Origin: Euzebya tangerina
Lineage (GTDB): Bacteria; Actinomycetota; Nitriliruptoria; Euzebyales; Euzebyaceae
DNA: 64,000 nucleotides
Assembly (NCBI RefSeq): GCF_003074135.1
Contig: NZ_PPDK01000001.1
Location: 372,001-436,000, forward strand
Direction: 5' to 3'
The notes beneath the pieces are model-generated. The model had not been told where the DNA came from and did not search any database. It was given only the letters and a program-made list of their open reading frames with translations. Below are positions 19,879 to 28,798 of the stretch, in pieces. Each line of letters opens with the position of its first letter. Position 1 is the stretch's first letter. The translations under genes were made by a program, and so were the position numbers.

Positions 19879-20621
19879 GTGATCTTCCAGCCAGGTTGGC
19901 CGAGGCCATCCGCACGCGGACGGCGATCGCGCCCGAGTCGCCTGACCTCACGATCGAGCAGGCCTACGACCTGCAGGACGAACTCCTCGAGTTGCTGGAC
20001 CGGCCCGTCGAGGCCGTCAAGCTGGGGCTGACCAGCGTCGCCAAGCAGCAGCAGATGAACGTGGACGAGCCGGCCTACGGCTATCTGCTGGAGGGCAGCC
20101 AGATCGAGGTCGGCACACCCCTGGTCCGGTCCGAGCTGATCCAGCCTCGGATGGAGCCGGAGATCGCCTTCCGACTAGGAGCCGACCTGGCCGGGTCGTC
20201 GATCTCGGCGAGCGACGTGATGGCCGCCACCGAGTCGGTCATGCCCGCCATCGACGTCCTCGACAGCCGCTACTCCGGCTACTCCTTCACACTGCCTGCG
20301 GTGATCGCGGACAACATCTCCTCGGGCCGGTACGCCCTGGGACCGGCCGTCGCGCCGGGCGGCATCGACCTGCGATTGGCCGGGTGTGTCCTCGAGAAGA
20401 ACGGCCAGTTGGTGGACACCGCCGCGGGCGCCGCAGTGCTGGACCACCCCGCGGCTGCTGTGGCCTGGTACGTCCGCTCCCTCCACCAGCGGGGGACGTC
20501 GGTTCCGGCGGGCACGGTGATCCTGGCCGGCGCGATGACCGCCGCGATCCAGGTGGAGCCGGGCGACGTGGTCCGCGCGACGATCGACCACCTGGGCTCG
20601 GTCGAGATCCGCGTGGCCTGA
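19875..20621 (+). CDS. FAH-type hydratase/decarboxylase, paralogue 2
   Basis: 248 aa of the same family as the genes at 17094 and 20655. Motifs include VKLGLTSVAKQQQMNVDEPA, the metal region IQPRMEPEIAFRLGADL and IDVLDSRYSGYSF. The GTG start overlaps the aldolase stop (GTGA). It could be a second dienoate hydratase or the 4-oxalocrotonate decarboxylase (DmpH type). With a tautomerase two genes on, one of the two downstream paralogues is expected to be the decarboxylase; I cannot separate them with certainty. Confidence 0.78.
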   Translation: MSDLPARLAEAIRTRTAIAPESPDLTIEQAYDLQDELLELLDRPVEAVKLGLTSVAKQQQMNVDEPAYGYLLEGSQIEVGTPLVRSELIQPRMEPEIAFRLGADLAGSSISASDVMAATESVMPAIDVLDSRYSGYSFTLPAVIADNISSGRYALGPAVAPGGIDLRLAGCVLEKNGQLVDTAAGAAVLDHPAAAVAWYVRSLHQRGTSVPAGTVILAGAMTAAIQVEPGDVVRATIDHLGSVEIRVA

Positions 20622-20654
20622 GGGATGACAGGCTGATCAATGGGAGGCGGAGCG

Positions 20655-21524
20655 ATGGCAGGCGGAGGCGTCGCCGAGGCTGCGGAGGAGCTGCACAGGG
20701 CCCGGGTCGCCCGACGGACCGTCGCACCGCTCAGCGAGCGGTGGCCCGACATGACCCCCGCCGACGCCTACGCCGTGCAGGCCGCCGGCATCCAGGCCCG
20801 ACTGGCCGAGGGTGAGACCGTCATCGGCGGCAAGTTGGGCTTCACGTCCGCCGCCATGCGCCGGGCGATGGGCGTCGACAGCCCGAACTACGGCTGGCTT
20901 ACCGACGCGATGCTCCTCGGCGGCCCGGAGGTGGACGTCGCCGACCACGTCTCGTCGCGGATGATCCACCCGAAGGTGGAGCCCGAGATCGCCGTCCGGC
21001 TCGCCGCCGACCTGGAGGCGCCGGTGACCGCAGCCGAGGTGCTCGCCGCCACCGAGTCGGTGATGGCCTGCCTGGAGCTCGTCGACTCCCGCTTCACCGG
21101 CTTCCGCTTCGGGCCTCTGGACAACATCGCCGACAACTCCTCCGCCGGTGCAGTGGTCCTCGGCCAACCGGTGCCGCTCGGCGACATCAACCTCCGCCTG
21201 ATCGGTGTCGTGGTCGAGGTCGACGGAGCCGTCCACCACACCGCCGCTGGCGCCGCCGCCCACGACGACCCCGCCGCCGCGGTCGCCTGGATGGTCAACC
21301 ACTGCGCGCGGCCGCTAGCCGCAGGCTCGCTCGTCATCTCCGGCGGCCTCACTGCCCCCGTCACCCTGGTCGAGCCGCTCCCTGGTGGACACGATCGGGG
21401 CCTAACCGACGGATACGCGGAGAATCCCCCGATCGTGCACAACCACGTGCCGACCGTGACCGCCCACTTCGACCGGCTGGGCTCCGTCACCGTCCATGCC
21501 GCCGTCCCCCACCCCACAGCCTGA
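20655..21524 (+). CDS. FAH-type hydratase/decarboxylase, paralogue 3 (candidate 4-oxalocrotonate decarboxylase)
   Basis: 289 aa from ATG 20655, which has GGAGGCGGAG upstream; ATG 20640 is a weaker alternative. Motifs are GGKLGFTSAAMRRAMGVDSP, the metal region HPKVEPEIAVRLAADL and CLELVDSRFTGFRF. The GWLTDAMLL stretch is reminiscent of 4-oxalocrotonate decarboxylases. Near the C-terminus, between TLVEPLPGG and VTAHFDRLGSVTV, it carries about 20-25 residues absent from the two paralogues in this operon, encoded by DNA containing a perfect 11-bp inverted repeat. Confidence 0.78.
   Translation: MAGGGVAEAAEELHRARVARRTVAPLSERWPDMTPADAYAVQAAGIQARLAEGETVIGGKLGFTSAAMRRAMGVDSPNYGWLTDAMLLGGPEVDVADHVSSRMIHPKVEPEIAVRLAADLEAPVTAAEVLAATESVMACLELVDSRFTGFRFGPLDNIADNSSAGAVVLGQPVPLGDINLRLIGVVVEVDGAVHHTAAGAAAHDDPAAAVAWMVNHCARPLAAGSLVISGGLTAPVTLVEPLPGGHDRGLTDGYAENPPIVHNHVPTVTAHFDRLGSVTVHAAVPHPTA
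21390..21437. repeat. Palindromic insert inside the third FAH paralogue
   Basis: CACGATCGGGG (21390-21400) and CCCCGATCGTG (21427-21437) are exact inverted repeats separated by 26 nt, and the flanks GTG/CAC extend the pairing with a small bulge. The element lies exactly where this protein has residues absent from its two paralogues, and it keeps the frame open. It looks like a small palindromic repeat that landed in a coding sequence. Confidence 0.5.
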
Positions 21525-21533
21525 GGAGTCACC

Positions 21534-21764
21534 GTGCCCATCGTCCACATCAACCTCATGCAGGGCCGACCACCCGAGCGGATCCAGGCCATGATCACCG
21601 CCGTCTCCCACGCCATCGCCGACTCGATCGATGCGCCCCTCGAGACGGTGCGGGTCCTGGTCAACGAGATGGAGGACCACCAGTACGGCGTCGGCGGCAA
21701 GCCGATCGCCCAGGTCAAGGCCGAACGCGCCGCCGCCGCACGCCAGCATGCGGCTGACGGATGA
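21534..21764 (+). CDS. 4-oxalocrotonate tautomerase
   Basis: 76 aa; the sequence starts MPIVHINLMQGRPPERIQ, so Met removal leaves the catalytic Pro-1, and Arg 12 of the family pattern is present. Members form hexamers or trimers of dimers and isomerise 2-hydroxymuconate to 4-oxalocrotonate. It is slightly longer than the usual 62 residues, with an Ala/Arg-rich tail. It has a GTG start with GAGGAG upstream and lies between the FAH paralogues and the Rieske gene, placing the operon on the oxalocrotonate branch of meta-cleavage. Confidence 0.92.
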   Translation: MPIVHINLMQGRPPERIQAMITAVSHAIADSIDAPLETVRVLVNEMEDHQYGVGGKPIAQVKAERAAAARQHAADG

Positions 21765-22123
21765 AGGTCGACTTGGGGCACATCGACGACCTACCCGACG
21801 ACCACTGCATCGCCGTCGCCGACGGGCGGGCCATCGCCATCCGGACGGCCGAGGGGCCGGTCGTCTTCCCCAACCGCTGCCTGCACCAGAACTCCCCACT
21901 GGCCGACGGGCGGGTCTTCGACGGGAAGCTGACCTGCCCGCTCCACTTCTGGCGCTACCACCTGCCCAGTGGTGCCCACGTGGGAGGCCGTGGGAGCCTC
22001 GAGCGGTACCGGGTGCAGGTCCACGACGGCCAGGTGTCGGTCGACCTCCCCGAGCCCGAACCCGAGATGGGCATGCGTGAGCGCCTCCTGGCCCACGCCC
22101 GGGAGTGGGAGCGGGACCGATGA
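21761..22123 (+). CDS. Rieske-type [2Fe-2S] ferredoxin
   Basis: 120 aa with the Rieske ligands in C-X-H (RCLHQNSPLADGRV) and, 17 residues later, C-X2-H (TCPLHFW). Proteins like this pass electrons to ring-hydroxylating dioxygenases or other oxygenases. The gene overlaps the tautomerase stop by 4 nt. No oxygenase alpha subunit or reductase is encoded in the window, so its partner must be elsewhere. Confidence 0.92.
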   Translation: MKVDLGHIDDLPDDHCIAVADGRAIAIRTAEGPVVFPNRCLHQNSPLADGRVFDGKLTCPLHFWRYHLPSGAHVGGRGSLERYRVQVHDGQVSVDLPEPEPEMGMRERLLAHAREWERDR

Positions 22124-22167
22124 GCACGACGATCGCGGGGGCAGCGATCTCGATGGGGCCGCCATGA
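22120..22167 (+). CDS. 15-codon micro-ORF coupling Rieske and SDR genes
   Basis: ATG 22120 overlaps the Rieske stop (ATGA) and the reading frame MSTTIAGAAISMGPP ends at a TGA that overlaps the ATG of the SDR gene (22164). The chain of two 4-nt overlaps could carry ribosomes from one gene to the next. No function beyond translational coupling is suggested, and it may be a remnant. Confidence 0.35.
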   Translation: MSTTIAGAAISMGPP

Positions 22168-22919
22168 CCGAGACGGCGGTCGTGGTGGGCGCAACCGGTT
22201 CCGTCGGCTCGGCCCTGACCAACCGACTGGTCCAGCGTGGCCTGCGAGTGGTCGCCGTCGCCAGGGACACGGCGCAGTTGGAGGCGTTGGCCTCACGCTG
22301 TGACGGCCCGGGCACCGTCACCACCTGTCCTGCCGACATCGGCCGCAACGTGGCGATGGACGCCATCCGCGAGTGCCTCGACGGACGGGTGCGACTGGCG
22401 GTGCTGGCAGCCGGCCTCCCCGTCCGGGGCTCGGTCGAGTCGATCGATCCCGATCTGATGGCCGTCGGGGCGCAGGTGAAGATGGCTGGTGTCATCCGCC
22501 TCCTCCAGGCGGTGGTCGAGCACATGGGGCCTGGCTCACGGTTCGCAGCGATCGCCGGCACGCTCGGCATCGAGCCGGGCCGCGACGAGGCCGGTCCCGG
22601 CGGGATCAACGCCGGTCTCATCAACCTCATGAAGCAGATCGCCAACAACCACGGTCGTGACGGCATCACCGTCCACACGCTGGCGCCGGGCCCGATGGAC
22701 ACGCCGCGTCTGCGCCGAATCGCTGAGACCATCGCCAGCGAGCGTGGGGTACCGGTCGACGCCGTGTGGGCCGAGTACGAGGGCAAGGTGTCCCTCGGCC
22801 GACTGCCGCGAGTGGACGAGGTGGTCTGGGCGGTTGAGATGCTCCTGGCGCCCGAGGCAGACATCCTCCACGGGACCGTGCTCCATCTCGACGCCGGCGG
22901 GCTCAGGTCACCGACCTGA
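22164..22919 (+). CDS. SDR-family protein lacking the catalytic YxxxK motif
   Basis: 251 aa with an SDR Rossmann fold: VVVGATGSVGSALTNRL at the start and LAPGPMDTPRLR plus GTVLHLDAGGL at the end, as in classical SDRs. The region that should contain Ser and Tyr-X3-Lys reads AAIAGTLG then GPGGINAGLINLMKQIA, so Ser, Tyr and Lys all appear to be missing. It is probably not a normal NAD(P)-dependent oxidoreductase; a binding or regulatory role, or another chemistry, is possible. It closes the meta-cleavage operon. Confidence 0.8.
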   Translation: MTETAVVVGATGSVGSALTNRLVQRGLRVVAVARDTAQLEALASRCDGPGTVTTCPADIGRNVAMDAIRECLDGRVRLAVLAAGLPVRGSVESIDPDLMAVGAQVKMAGVIRLLQAVVEHMGPGSRFAAIAGTLGIEPGRDEAGPGGINAGLINLMKQIANNHGRDGITVHTLAPGPMDTPRLRRIAETIASERGVPVDAVWAEYEGKVSLGRLPRVDEVVWAVEMLLAPEADILHGTVLHLDAGGLRSPT

Positions 22920-22963
22920 CGCGACGCGGCCGGGTTTCTCTAAGGCCATCAGCGTGGCTGCCG

Positions 22964-24997
22964 ATGAGTAGGAGGATGCGGGACTCCCTGTCAGTGACGT
23001 CGCGGCCCGAGCTGGGCTCCGCGGAGTTGCGCGAGATCCTCGACCGGCAGCCGGAGCTGATCGTCCGGTACGACGTCACGACCGGCAGGATCCGTTTCTC
23101 GAACAAGACCTACGCCACGGCCTTCCGGTCGACGCCCTCGGCACTCGAGGGCACCGACATCATGGACCTGTTCGCGCCGCACGAACGAGACGAGGTCAGG
23201 GCCTGGTGGTCGGGCTTCACACCGGACGAGCCCGTTCGTGCCCACGACACCCTGGTCGAGACGGTGCTCGGAGAACCGCGTTGGCACCGTTGGACCGACA
23301 CGGCCATCTTCGACGACGAGGGTCGCCTGCTGGAGATCCAGGCGGTGGGGCGGGACCTGACCGACGCCAACCAGCTGAGTGACGAGGTCCACCGCAGCGA
23401 GGCCCGCTTTCGCCTGGCGTTCGATCACGCCCCGATCGGCATGGCCCTGGTCGACTCGACCAACCACATCCGCCGCACCAACGACGCCTTCCGCAAGCTG
23501 CTCGGTTGCCAGGCCGAACGCATCATCGGCCGGGACGCCGGCGACTTCATCAGCGACCTCTCGAAGCTCACCACCACCGACACGCCCATCGAGACCGTCC
23601 TGCGGTCGCCGAGCGGCTTCAAGCGCTGGTGCTGGGTGTCCGTGGCCCACAGCGCAGAGGGTGACCGGCTGCTGCAGATCGTCGACGTCCACGATCGGAA
23701 GACCGCCCAGGACCGCCTGGCCGAGCTGGTCGGCTCGGACCCCGTCACCGGCCTCATCAACCGACGGGGGCTGCGGGCTCGCCTCAGCCGAGCCGTGACC
23801 AAGGCGCACGAGGAGCGCCAGTTGGTCGGGGTTGCGTTCTTGGATCTGGACGGCTTCAAGCTCATCAACGATTCCCTCGGCCACGGCGTCGGGGACGACC
23901 TGCTGCGATCCGTGGCGGATCGGATCCGCGACACGGTCCGACCGGAGGACACGGCCGCGCGCTTCGGCGGAGACGAGTTCATCGTGGTGCTGACGGGGCT
24001 CCGGACGCGACAGGACGCGGTCGACGCCGCCAACCGGTTGCGTCAGGCCCTCGCCTCCCCGCACCGCGTCCGCGGCGGCGAGTTGACGGTTGGCGCCTCC
24101 ATCGGTCTGGCCGTAGCCGAGAACCCGCGGCAGAGCCCCAAGGATCTGCTGCGCGCCGCAGATGCGGCCATGTATCAGGCGAAGGCCGCCGGAACCGGCG
24201 AGATCGTCCTCAGCGACCACCGGATGGCCGCCACACTGGACGCCCAGATCGACCTCCGTGGGGATCTTGAGGCTGCGGCACACGACGACACGATGCGGCT
24301 GCACTACCAGCCGTTGGTCGACGCCGCCGGCGACATCGTGGCTGCCGAGGCCCTGTTGCGCTGGGAGCGGCCCGGGGTGGGTCCGGTCGCACCGAACGTC
24401 TTCCTGCCGATGTTGGAGCGCAGCGGATTGATGGCCAGCGTCGGCCAGCAGCAGCTCCGTCGCGGCTGCCGTGAGATCGTCGAGCTGTCCACACGCGTCG
24501 GTCGTCCCCTGGACCTGTGGTTCAACGTCGGACTACGCGAAGTGGTCGCCCCGAACTTCGCCGCCAACGTGCGTGCCGCGCTCGACGCGGCCGACATGAG
24601 CGCCGAGCGGCTGTGCCTCGAGCTCACGGAGTGGAGTGACCTCCGCGACCGGTCTCACGCCCTGACCGTCCTGGCTGAACTGCGGGAACTCGGGGTTCGC
24701 ATCGCACTGGACGACTTCGGCACCGGCTACGCCTCCATGGACCTGCTGCGCGACGGCCCGCTCGCCTGCCTGAAGATCGATCGCGGGTTCACCGCTGCGC
24801 TCGCGGACGACGGCCCTTGTCGAGAGCGGGCGCTCGTGGCCGCCATGATCGAGATGGCCCGAGCCCTCGACATGCAGGTGGTCGCCGAGGGGGTGGAGAC
24901 CGAGTCCCAACTCCGGCGCTGCCTCGAGATGGGTGTCGGACTCCTGCAGGGCTGGCACCTCGGCCGACCGGTCGCGCCAGCTGACTGGCAGGTCTGA
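22964..24997 (+). CDS. PAS-PAS-GGDEF-EAL c-di-GMP protein
   Basis: 677 aa, soluble. Two PAS domains (about residues 20-130 and 140-255) are followed by GGDEF (RFGGDEFIVV near 335) and EAL (AEALLRWERP near 461). All EAL metal/catalytic positions I can check are present: Asn in LWFNVG, Glu in LELTE, DD in LDDFGTGYAS, Lys in LKIDR, Glu in AEGVET, Gln in LQGW. It may therefore make and degrade c-di-GMP, with the PAS pair as sensor. The start is unclear: ATG 22964 has a weak ribosome site, while AGGAGG lies immediately before the in-frame ATG at 22976, with no spacing. Confidence 0.93.
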   Translation: MSRRMRDSLSVTSRPELGSAELREILDRQPELIVRYDVTTGRIRFSNKTYATAFRSTPSALEGTDIMDLFAPHERDEVRAWWSGFTPDEPVRAHDTLVETVLGEPRWHRWTDTAIFDDEGRLLEIQAVGRDLTDANQLSDEVHRSEARFRLAFDHAPIGMALVDSTNHIRRTNDAFRKLLGCQAERIIGRDAGDFISDLSKLTTTDTPIETVLRSPSGFKRWCWVSVAHSAEGDRLLQIVDVHDRKTAQDRLAELVGSDPVTGLINRRGLRARLSRAVTKAHEERQLVGVAFLDLDGFKLINDSLGHGVGDDLLRSVADRIRDTVRPEDTAARFGGDEFIVVLTGLRTRQDAVDAANRLRQALASPHRVRGGELTVGASIGLAVAENPRQSPKDLLRAADAAMYQAKAAGTGEIVLSDHRMAATLDAQIDLRGDLEAAAHDDTMRLHYQPLVDAAGDIVAAEALLRWERPGVGPVAPNVFLPMLERSGLMASVGQQQLRRGCREIVELSTRVGRPLDLWFNVGLREVVAPNFAANVRAALDAADMSAERLCLELTEWSDLRDRSHALTVLAELRELGVRIALDDFGTGYASMDLLRDGPLACLKIDRGFTAALADDGPCRERALVAAMIEMARALDMQVVAEGVETESQLRRCLEMGVGLLQGWHLGRPVAPADWQV

Positions 24998-25036
24998 GAC
25001 CCCGTCGCCACCAGATTCCAATAGGGTCAGTGGCGT

Positions 25037-27334
25037 ATGCAGCCATCGAACGCACTGGTCTTGGCGGATGTGACCACGACCACCGAGTGGGAACTGGTCG
25101 AGACGTGGGCCCAGAACGCCTATCCCGGGCAGCCGGTCGTCAGGCTGGACAGTCTGGCCGATCACATGTTGGAGCCGTCGGTGACCGTCCAGCCGGTGCG
25201 GGTCACCTGGCTACCGAATGAGCGGGCCAGCGGCGACCGCCTCTCCGCCGGTGAGCTGCTGCTGCTCGCACAGCCCCGACGGCCGTGGCACCCGATCCAG
25301 CAGGTGCTGACCAAGGTCCGGCCGAGCGCCGCCCAGGTGACTGCCGCGGAGTCGGCCACAGGAGCGGAGCTGGCAGCGCGCTACGCCGATCGGTATGGGG
25401 ACTCGGAGGGGCACAGCCTGAGCGCCTTCGTTCGTCGCCAAGCGGTCGTCTCCCTCGATCGTGCCGAGCGCGTCACCTTCGGCAGCGCCTACAAGGTCCC
25501 GAAGCTGATCGCCGAACAGATCCTCGACAAGCCCAGCTTCAAGGCCAGCATGGAAGAGCTGAGCGTCCGGCTGGCGCAGAACCTCAGCGTCGTGATCGCC
25601 GACGCCAAGGAGGCCCTGCACGAACTCATCGCCGTCCAATCTCCGGTAGCGATCGAGCTGTGGCGCACCATCCTCAAGCCGATGCACTCCCACGCGTGGG
25701 ATGTCGACGCGGATGCGACGGCCCTGGCAGATCTCCGGGAGCGCAACAAGTCCGACTCGCTGATCTTCCTGCCCTCACACCGCAGCTACGTCGACCCGTT
25801 GATCATCGCCGACGTCCTGCTCGAGCACGACCTCCCGCGCAACCACACCTTGGGTGGCGACAACCTCTCGTTCTGGCCGTTCGGGCCGATCGGCAAGCGT
25901 GCCGGCATCGTCTTCATCCGCCGCAGCTTCGGCGGTGATGAGGTCTACAAGACCGTCGTCCGGCACTACCTGGCCCACCTCATGGCCAAGCGGTTCAACC
26001 TGGAGTGGTTCATGGAGGGCGGCCGCACCCGAACCGGCAAGCTCCGCCAACCCAAGTACGGAATCCTTCGCTACCTGGTCGACGGCCTCGCCATCGAGCC
26101 ACACGTCGATCCCATCATCGTGCCGGTCTCCGTGGTCTACGAGCAGCTGCACGAGGTGTCCACCATGGCTCAGGAGGAGCTGGGCGGCGCCAAACAGCCG
26201 GAGGGACTGGCCTGGGCGATCAAGTACCTGCGAGCCCAGCAGAGCCACCTTGGCCGCGTCGCCGTCCGCTTCGGCGAGCCGCTGCCGCTGCGCCAGGCCC
26301 TCGAGGAAGCCGGGGACGGCGGCAACCAGCTGCAGAAGGTGGCGTTCAGGGTCGCCACCCGCATCAACGCGGTGACGCCGGCCACATCGACGTCGCTGGT
26401 CACGCTCGTGCTGCTCGGCGAGCGGGATCGCGCGCTGACGACCGAACAGATCGGGCACCGCGTGGGACATCTGCTCGACTACCTCGACGCCAAGAACGTC
26501 GAGCGCCCGCGCGATGATCTGCGGCATGTCAGCGGCATCCAGGCCACCCTGAACCGGCTGGAGGAGGCCGGCGTCGTCGAGGTCTACACCGGGGGGACCA
26601 CTCCGGTCTGGTCCGTCAGGCCCGACCGTCACCACACGGCGGCCTTCTACCGCAACGGTGCGCTGCACCATCTGCTCAACCGCGCCATCAGCGAGATGAC
26701 GCTGGTGTACGTCGCCGGTCTGCCGGAGGGAACGGACCACCTGGAGGAGGGCTGGCGGGAGATGCTGCGAATCCGGGACCTGCTCAAGTTCGAGTTCTAC
26801 TTCTCGGACAAGGCCGACTTCCGTGAGGAGATGCAGTTCGAGGCCAATCTGATGGCGCCCAAGTGGCTGGGCGATGACCTGATGGCGGGGCAGGCAGGCC
26901 GGGCGCTCGACCGCTTGATCCACGGCGATGACGGCGACAACGCGCCGGTGATCACCGGTCCCTTGGTGGCCGACCACGTGCTGCGGTCCTTCCTCGATGC
27001 CCAACTGGTGGCGGCAGAGGTCCTGACCGCAGTCGGGGCCGGTACCACGGTCTCGCCGGCGACGCTGGTGACGGAGTGCCTGCGACTGGGCCAGCAGATG
27101 GTTCGGCAGCGTCGGATCCACGGTGTGGAGTCCGTTTCCCGTGAGCTCTTCAGCGGCTGCTCGAACCTGGCCGCCAACCGCGACCTGCTGGCTGCAGGCC
27201 CGGATGTCCACGACCGCCGCGAGGCGTGGAAGCACGAGGTGGCCCAGCTGATCAACCGCCTGAACGCCATACGTGAGCTCGAGTCCCAGGCCGGGCACGA
27301 CACCATACGAACGGTCGTGCCGACCAGCGCGTGA
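25037..27334 (+). CDS. plsB: Glycerol-3-phosphate 1-O-acyltransferase
   Basis: 765 aa, the long PlsB family. The acyltransferase block contains the HX4D motif in SHRSYVDPL near residue 248, GKRAGIVFIRR, and the glycerol-phosphate-binding motif EGGRTRTGK near 329, followed by IIVPVSVVYEQL. Long helical N- and C-terminal regions match family architecture. It makes lysophosphatidic acid from glycerol-3-phosphate and acyl donors at the membrane. The next gene, 18 nt downstream, supplies the second acylation. Confidence 0.93.
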   Translation: MQPSNALVLADVTTTTEWELVETWAQNAYPGQPVVRLDSLADHMLEPSVTVQPVRVTWLPNERASGDRLSAGELLLLAQPRRPWHPIQQVLTKVRPSAAQVTAAESATGAELAARYADRYGDSEGHSLSAFVRRQAVVSLDRAERVTFGSAYKVPKLIAEQILDKPSFKASMEELSVRLAQNLSVVIADAKEALHELIAVQSPVAIELWRTILKPMHSHAWDVDADATALADLRERNKSDSLIFLPSHRSYVDPLIIADVLLEHDLPRNHTLGGDNLSFWPFGPIGKRAGIVFIRRSFGGDEVYKTVVRHYLAHLMAKRFNLEWFMEGGRTRTGKLRQPKYGILRYLVDGLAIEPHVDPIIVPVSVVYEQLHEVSTMAQEELGGAKQPEGLAWAIKYLRAQQSHLGRVAVRFGEPLPLRQALEEAGDGGNQLQKVAFRVATRINAVTPATSTSLVTLVLLGERDRALTTEQIGHRVGHLLDYLDAKNVERPRDDLRHVSGIQATLNRLEEAGVVEVYTGGTTPVWSVRPDRHHTAAFYRNGALHHLLNRAISEMTLVYVAGLPEGTDHLEEGWREMLRIRDLLKFEFYFSDKADFREEMQFEANLMAPKWLGDDLMAGQAGRALDRLIHGDDGDNAPVITGPLVADHVLRSFLDAQLVAAEVLTAVGAGTTVSPATLVTECLRLGQQMVRQRRIHGVESVSRELFSGCSNLAANRDLLAAGPDVHDRREAWKHEVAQLINRLNAIRELESQAGHDTIRTVVPTSA

Positions 27335-27352
27335 TCCTCGAAAGGCAGGCCC

Positions 27353-28798
27353 ATGTCCACTCCGCTCGCTGACATCGTCGCGACCATCAGAGCGGCCCCC
27401 GACGGGCCACGGGTCGCTGCGGTGTTCGACTATGACGGCACCCTGATCGACGGGTTCAGCGGCCTCTCCTACATCCGTGAACGCATCAAGCGACTGCAGC
27501 TGCGCCCGAGCGAAGCCGCCAAGATCGCCGAGGCAGCCATTCGCGGGGTTCGCACGCCCGAGGAGTTCTCGGACTTCCTCAACTGGTCGCTGGGTGCCTT
27601 CGAGGGACAGGCGGTGGAGGCACTGTCCAAGACCGGTCAGGAGATCTTCGATGGAGACATCGCTTCTCGGCTGCGCCCTGAGACGTGGGCGTTGCTGGAG
27701 CTCCACCGTCTGAGGGGCCACACGCTGATCCTGGCCTCCTCTGGCACCTCGCTGCAACTGGAGGCGATCGCCAAGGCTGCCGACATCAGCCACGTCGTCG
27801 CGACACAGCTGGAGAACGTCGATGGGCGGTACACGGGAGCGGTGTCGGGCCAGGCCCCCTGGGGGCCCCACAAGGCCTCGCAGGTTGCGGCTCTGGCGGA
27901 GACCCTCGACGTCGACCTGGCGCAGTCCTTCGCCTACAGCGACGGCGACGAGGACATTCCTCTGCTCACCTCGGTGGGACACCCCACGGCCGTCAACCCG
28001 CGTCCGAGGATGCGCAAGGAGGCCACGGCGCAGGGGTGGCCGATCATCCACGGCCAGTCGGTTGGCGGCACGGTGCCGCTCACGGCGCCCGCCCGGACCG
28101 CGGCGATGCTCTACGGCGTCGCGGGCGGCACGGCGCTGTCCGGCCCGGTCGGTCTGCTGAAGCGCTCAGCGCGAGCGTTCATCGACTCGAGCATCGGCCT
28201 GGCCTCGGACCTCGGCCTGACGCTCGGCGGTGTCGACATCGAGGTCGTCGCTGGCGAGCACCACCTCGAGGAGGCCCGACCGTGCGTGTTCATCTTCAAC
28301 CATCGCTCCAACCTGGACGGGCTGGTGCTGATGAACCTGCTGCGCAAAGACGTGACGGCCATCGCCAAGGCCGAGCTGAAGCAGATTCCCGGCGTGGGTC
28401 AGCTGTTCGGCATGTCGGGCGTCGCCTTCATCGACCGGAGCGACTCCCGGCAGGCTCGCGAGGCGATCCAACCGGTCCTCGAGATGGTGCGTGACGAGGG
28501 CCTCAGCCTGGCGCTGGCCCCCGAGGGGACGCGGTGGCGGACGCCCGGGATGGGTCCGTTCAAGAAGGGGGCGTTCCACATCGCCGCGCAGGCGGGAGTT
28601 CCGGTCGTCCCCGTCGTGATGGCCGGATGTGGGGAGCGACTCCCGCCCGGCACGGCCCTGGTCAGGCCTGGCACCGTCCGCGTTCAGGTTCTGGAACCGA
28701 TCGACGTCAGCAGTTGGGAGCGCAAGCACCTCGGCGACAACGTCACCGCCGTTCGTGAGGAGATGCTGCTCACGCTGATCGACCTGATCGCAGGCTGA
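27353..28798 (+). CDS. HAD-IB hydrolase fused to PlsC-type 1-acylglycerol-3-phosphate acyltransferase
   Basis: 481 aa. Residues 15-230 form a HAD domain (motif I FDYDGTLIDG, motif II ILASSGTS, motif IV YSDGDEDIPLL), followed by a PlsC acyltransferase with HX4D in NHRSNLD near 317, FIDRSDS and APEGTR near 391. The fusion is common in actinobacteria and could acylate LPA and dephosphorylate a phosphate substrate. It probably works with PlsB upstream. Its 3' end overlaps the convergent GGDEF gene by 29 nt. Confidence 0.92.
   Translation: MSTPLADIVATIRAAPDGPRVAAVFDYDGTLIDGFSGLSYIRERIKRLQLRPSEAAKIAEAAIRGVRTPEEFSDFLNWSLGAFEGQAVEALSKTGQEIFDGDIASRLRPETWALLELHRLRGHTLILASSGTSLQLEAIAKAADISHVVATQLENVDGRYTGAVSGQAPWGPHKASQVAALAETLDVDLAQSFAYSDGDEDIPLLTSVGHPTAVNPRPRMRKEATAQGWPIIHGQSVGGTVPLTAPARTAAMLYGVAGGTALSGPVGLLKRSARAFIDSSIGLASDLGLTLGGVDIEVVAGEHHLEEARPCVFIFNHRSNLDGLVLMNLLRKDVTAIAKAELKQIPGVGQLFGMSGVAFIDRSDSRQAREAIQPVLEMVRDEGLSLALAPEGTRWRTPGMGPFKKGAFHIAAQAGVPVVPVVMAGCGERLPPGTALVRPGTVRVQVLEPIDVSSWERKHLGDNVTAVREEMLLTLIDLIAG

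Noticed and set aside
25775..28051. A 758-codon minus-strand frame opposite plsB and HAD-plsC
   Set aside because: Composition is typical of high-GC antisense shadow, and the plus strand holds clear conserved genes.
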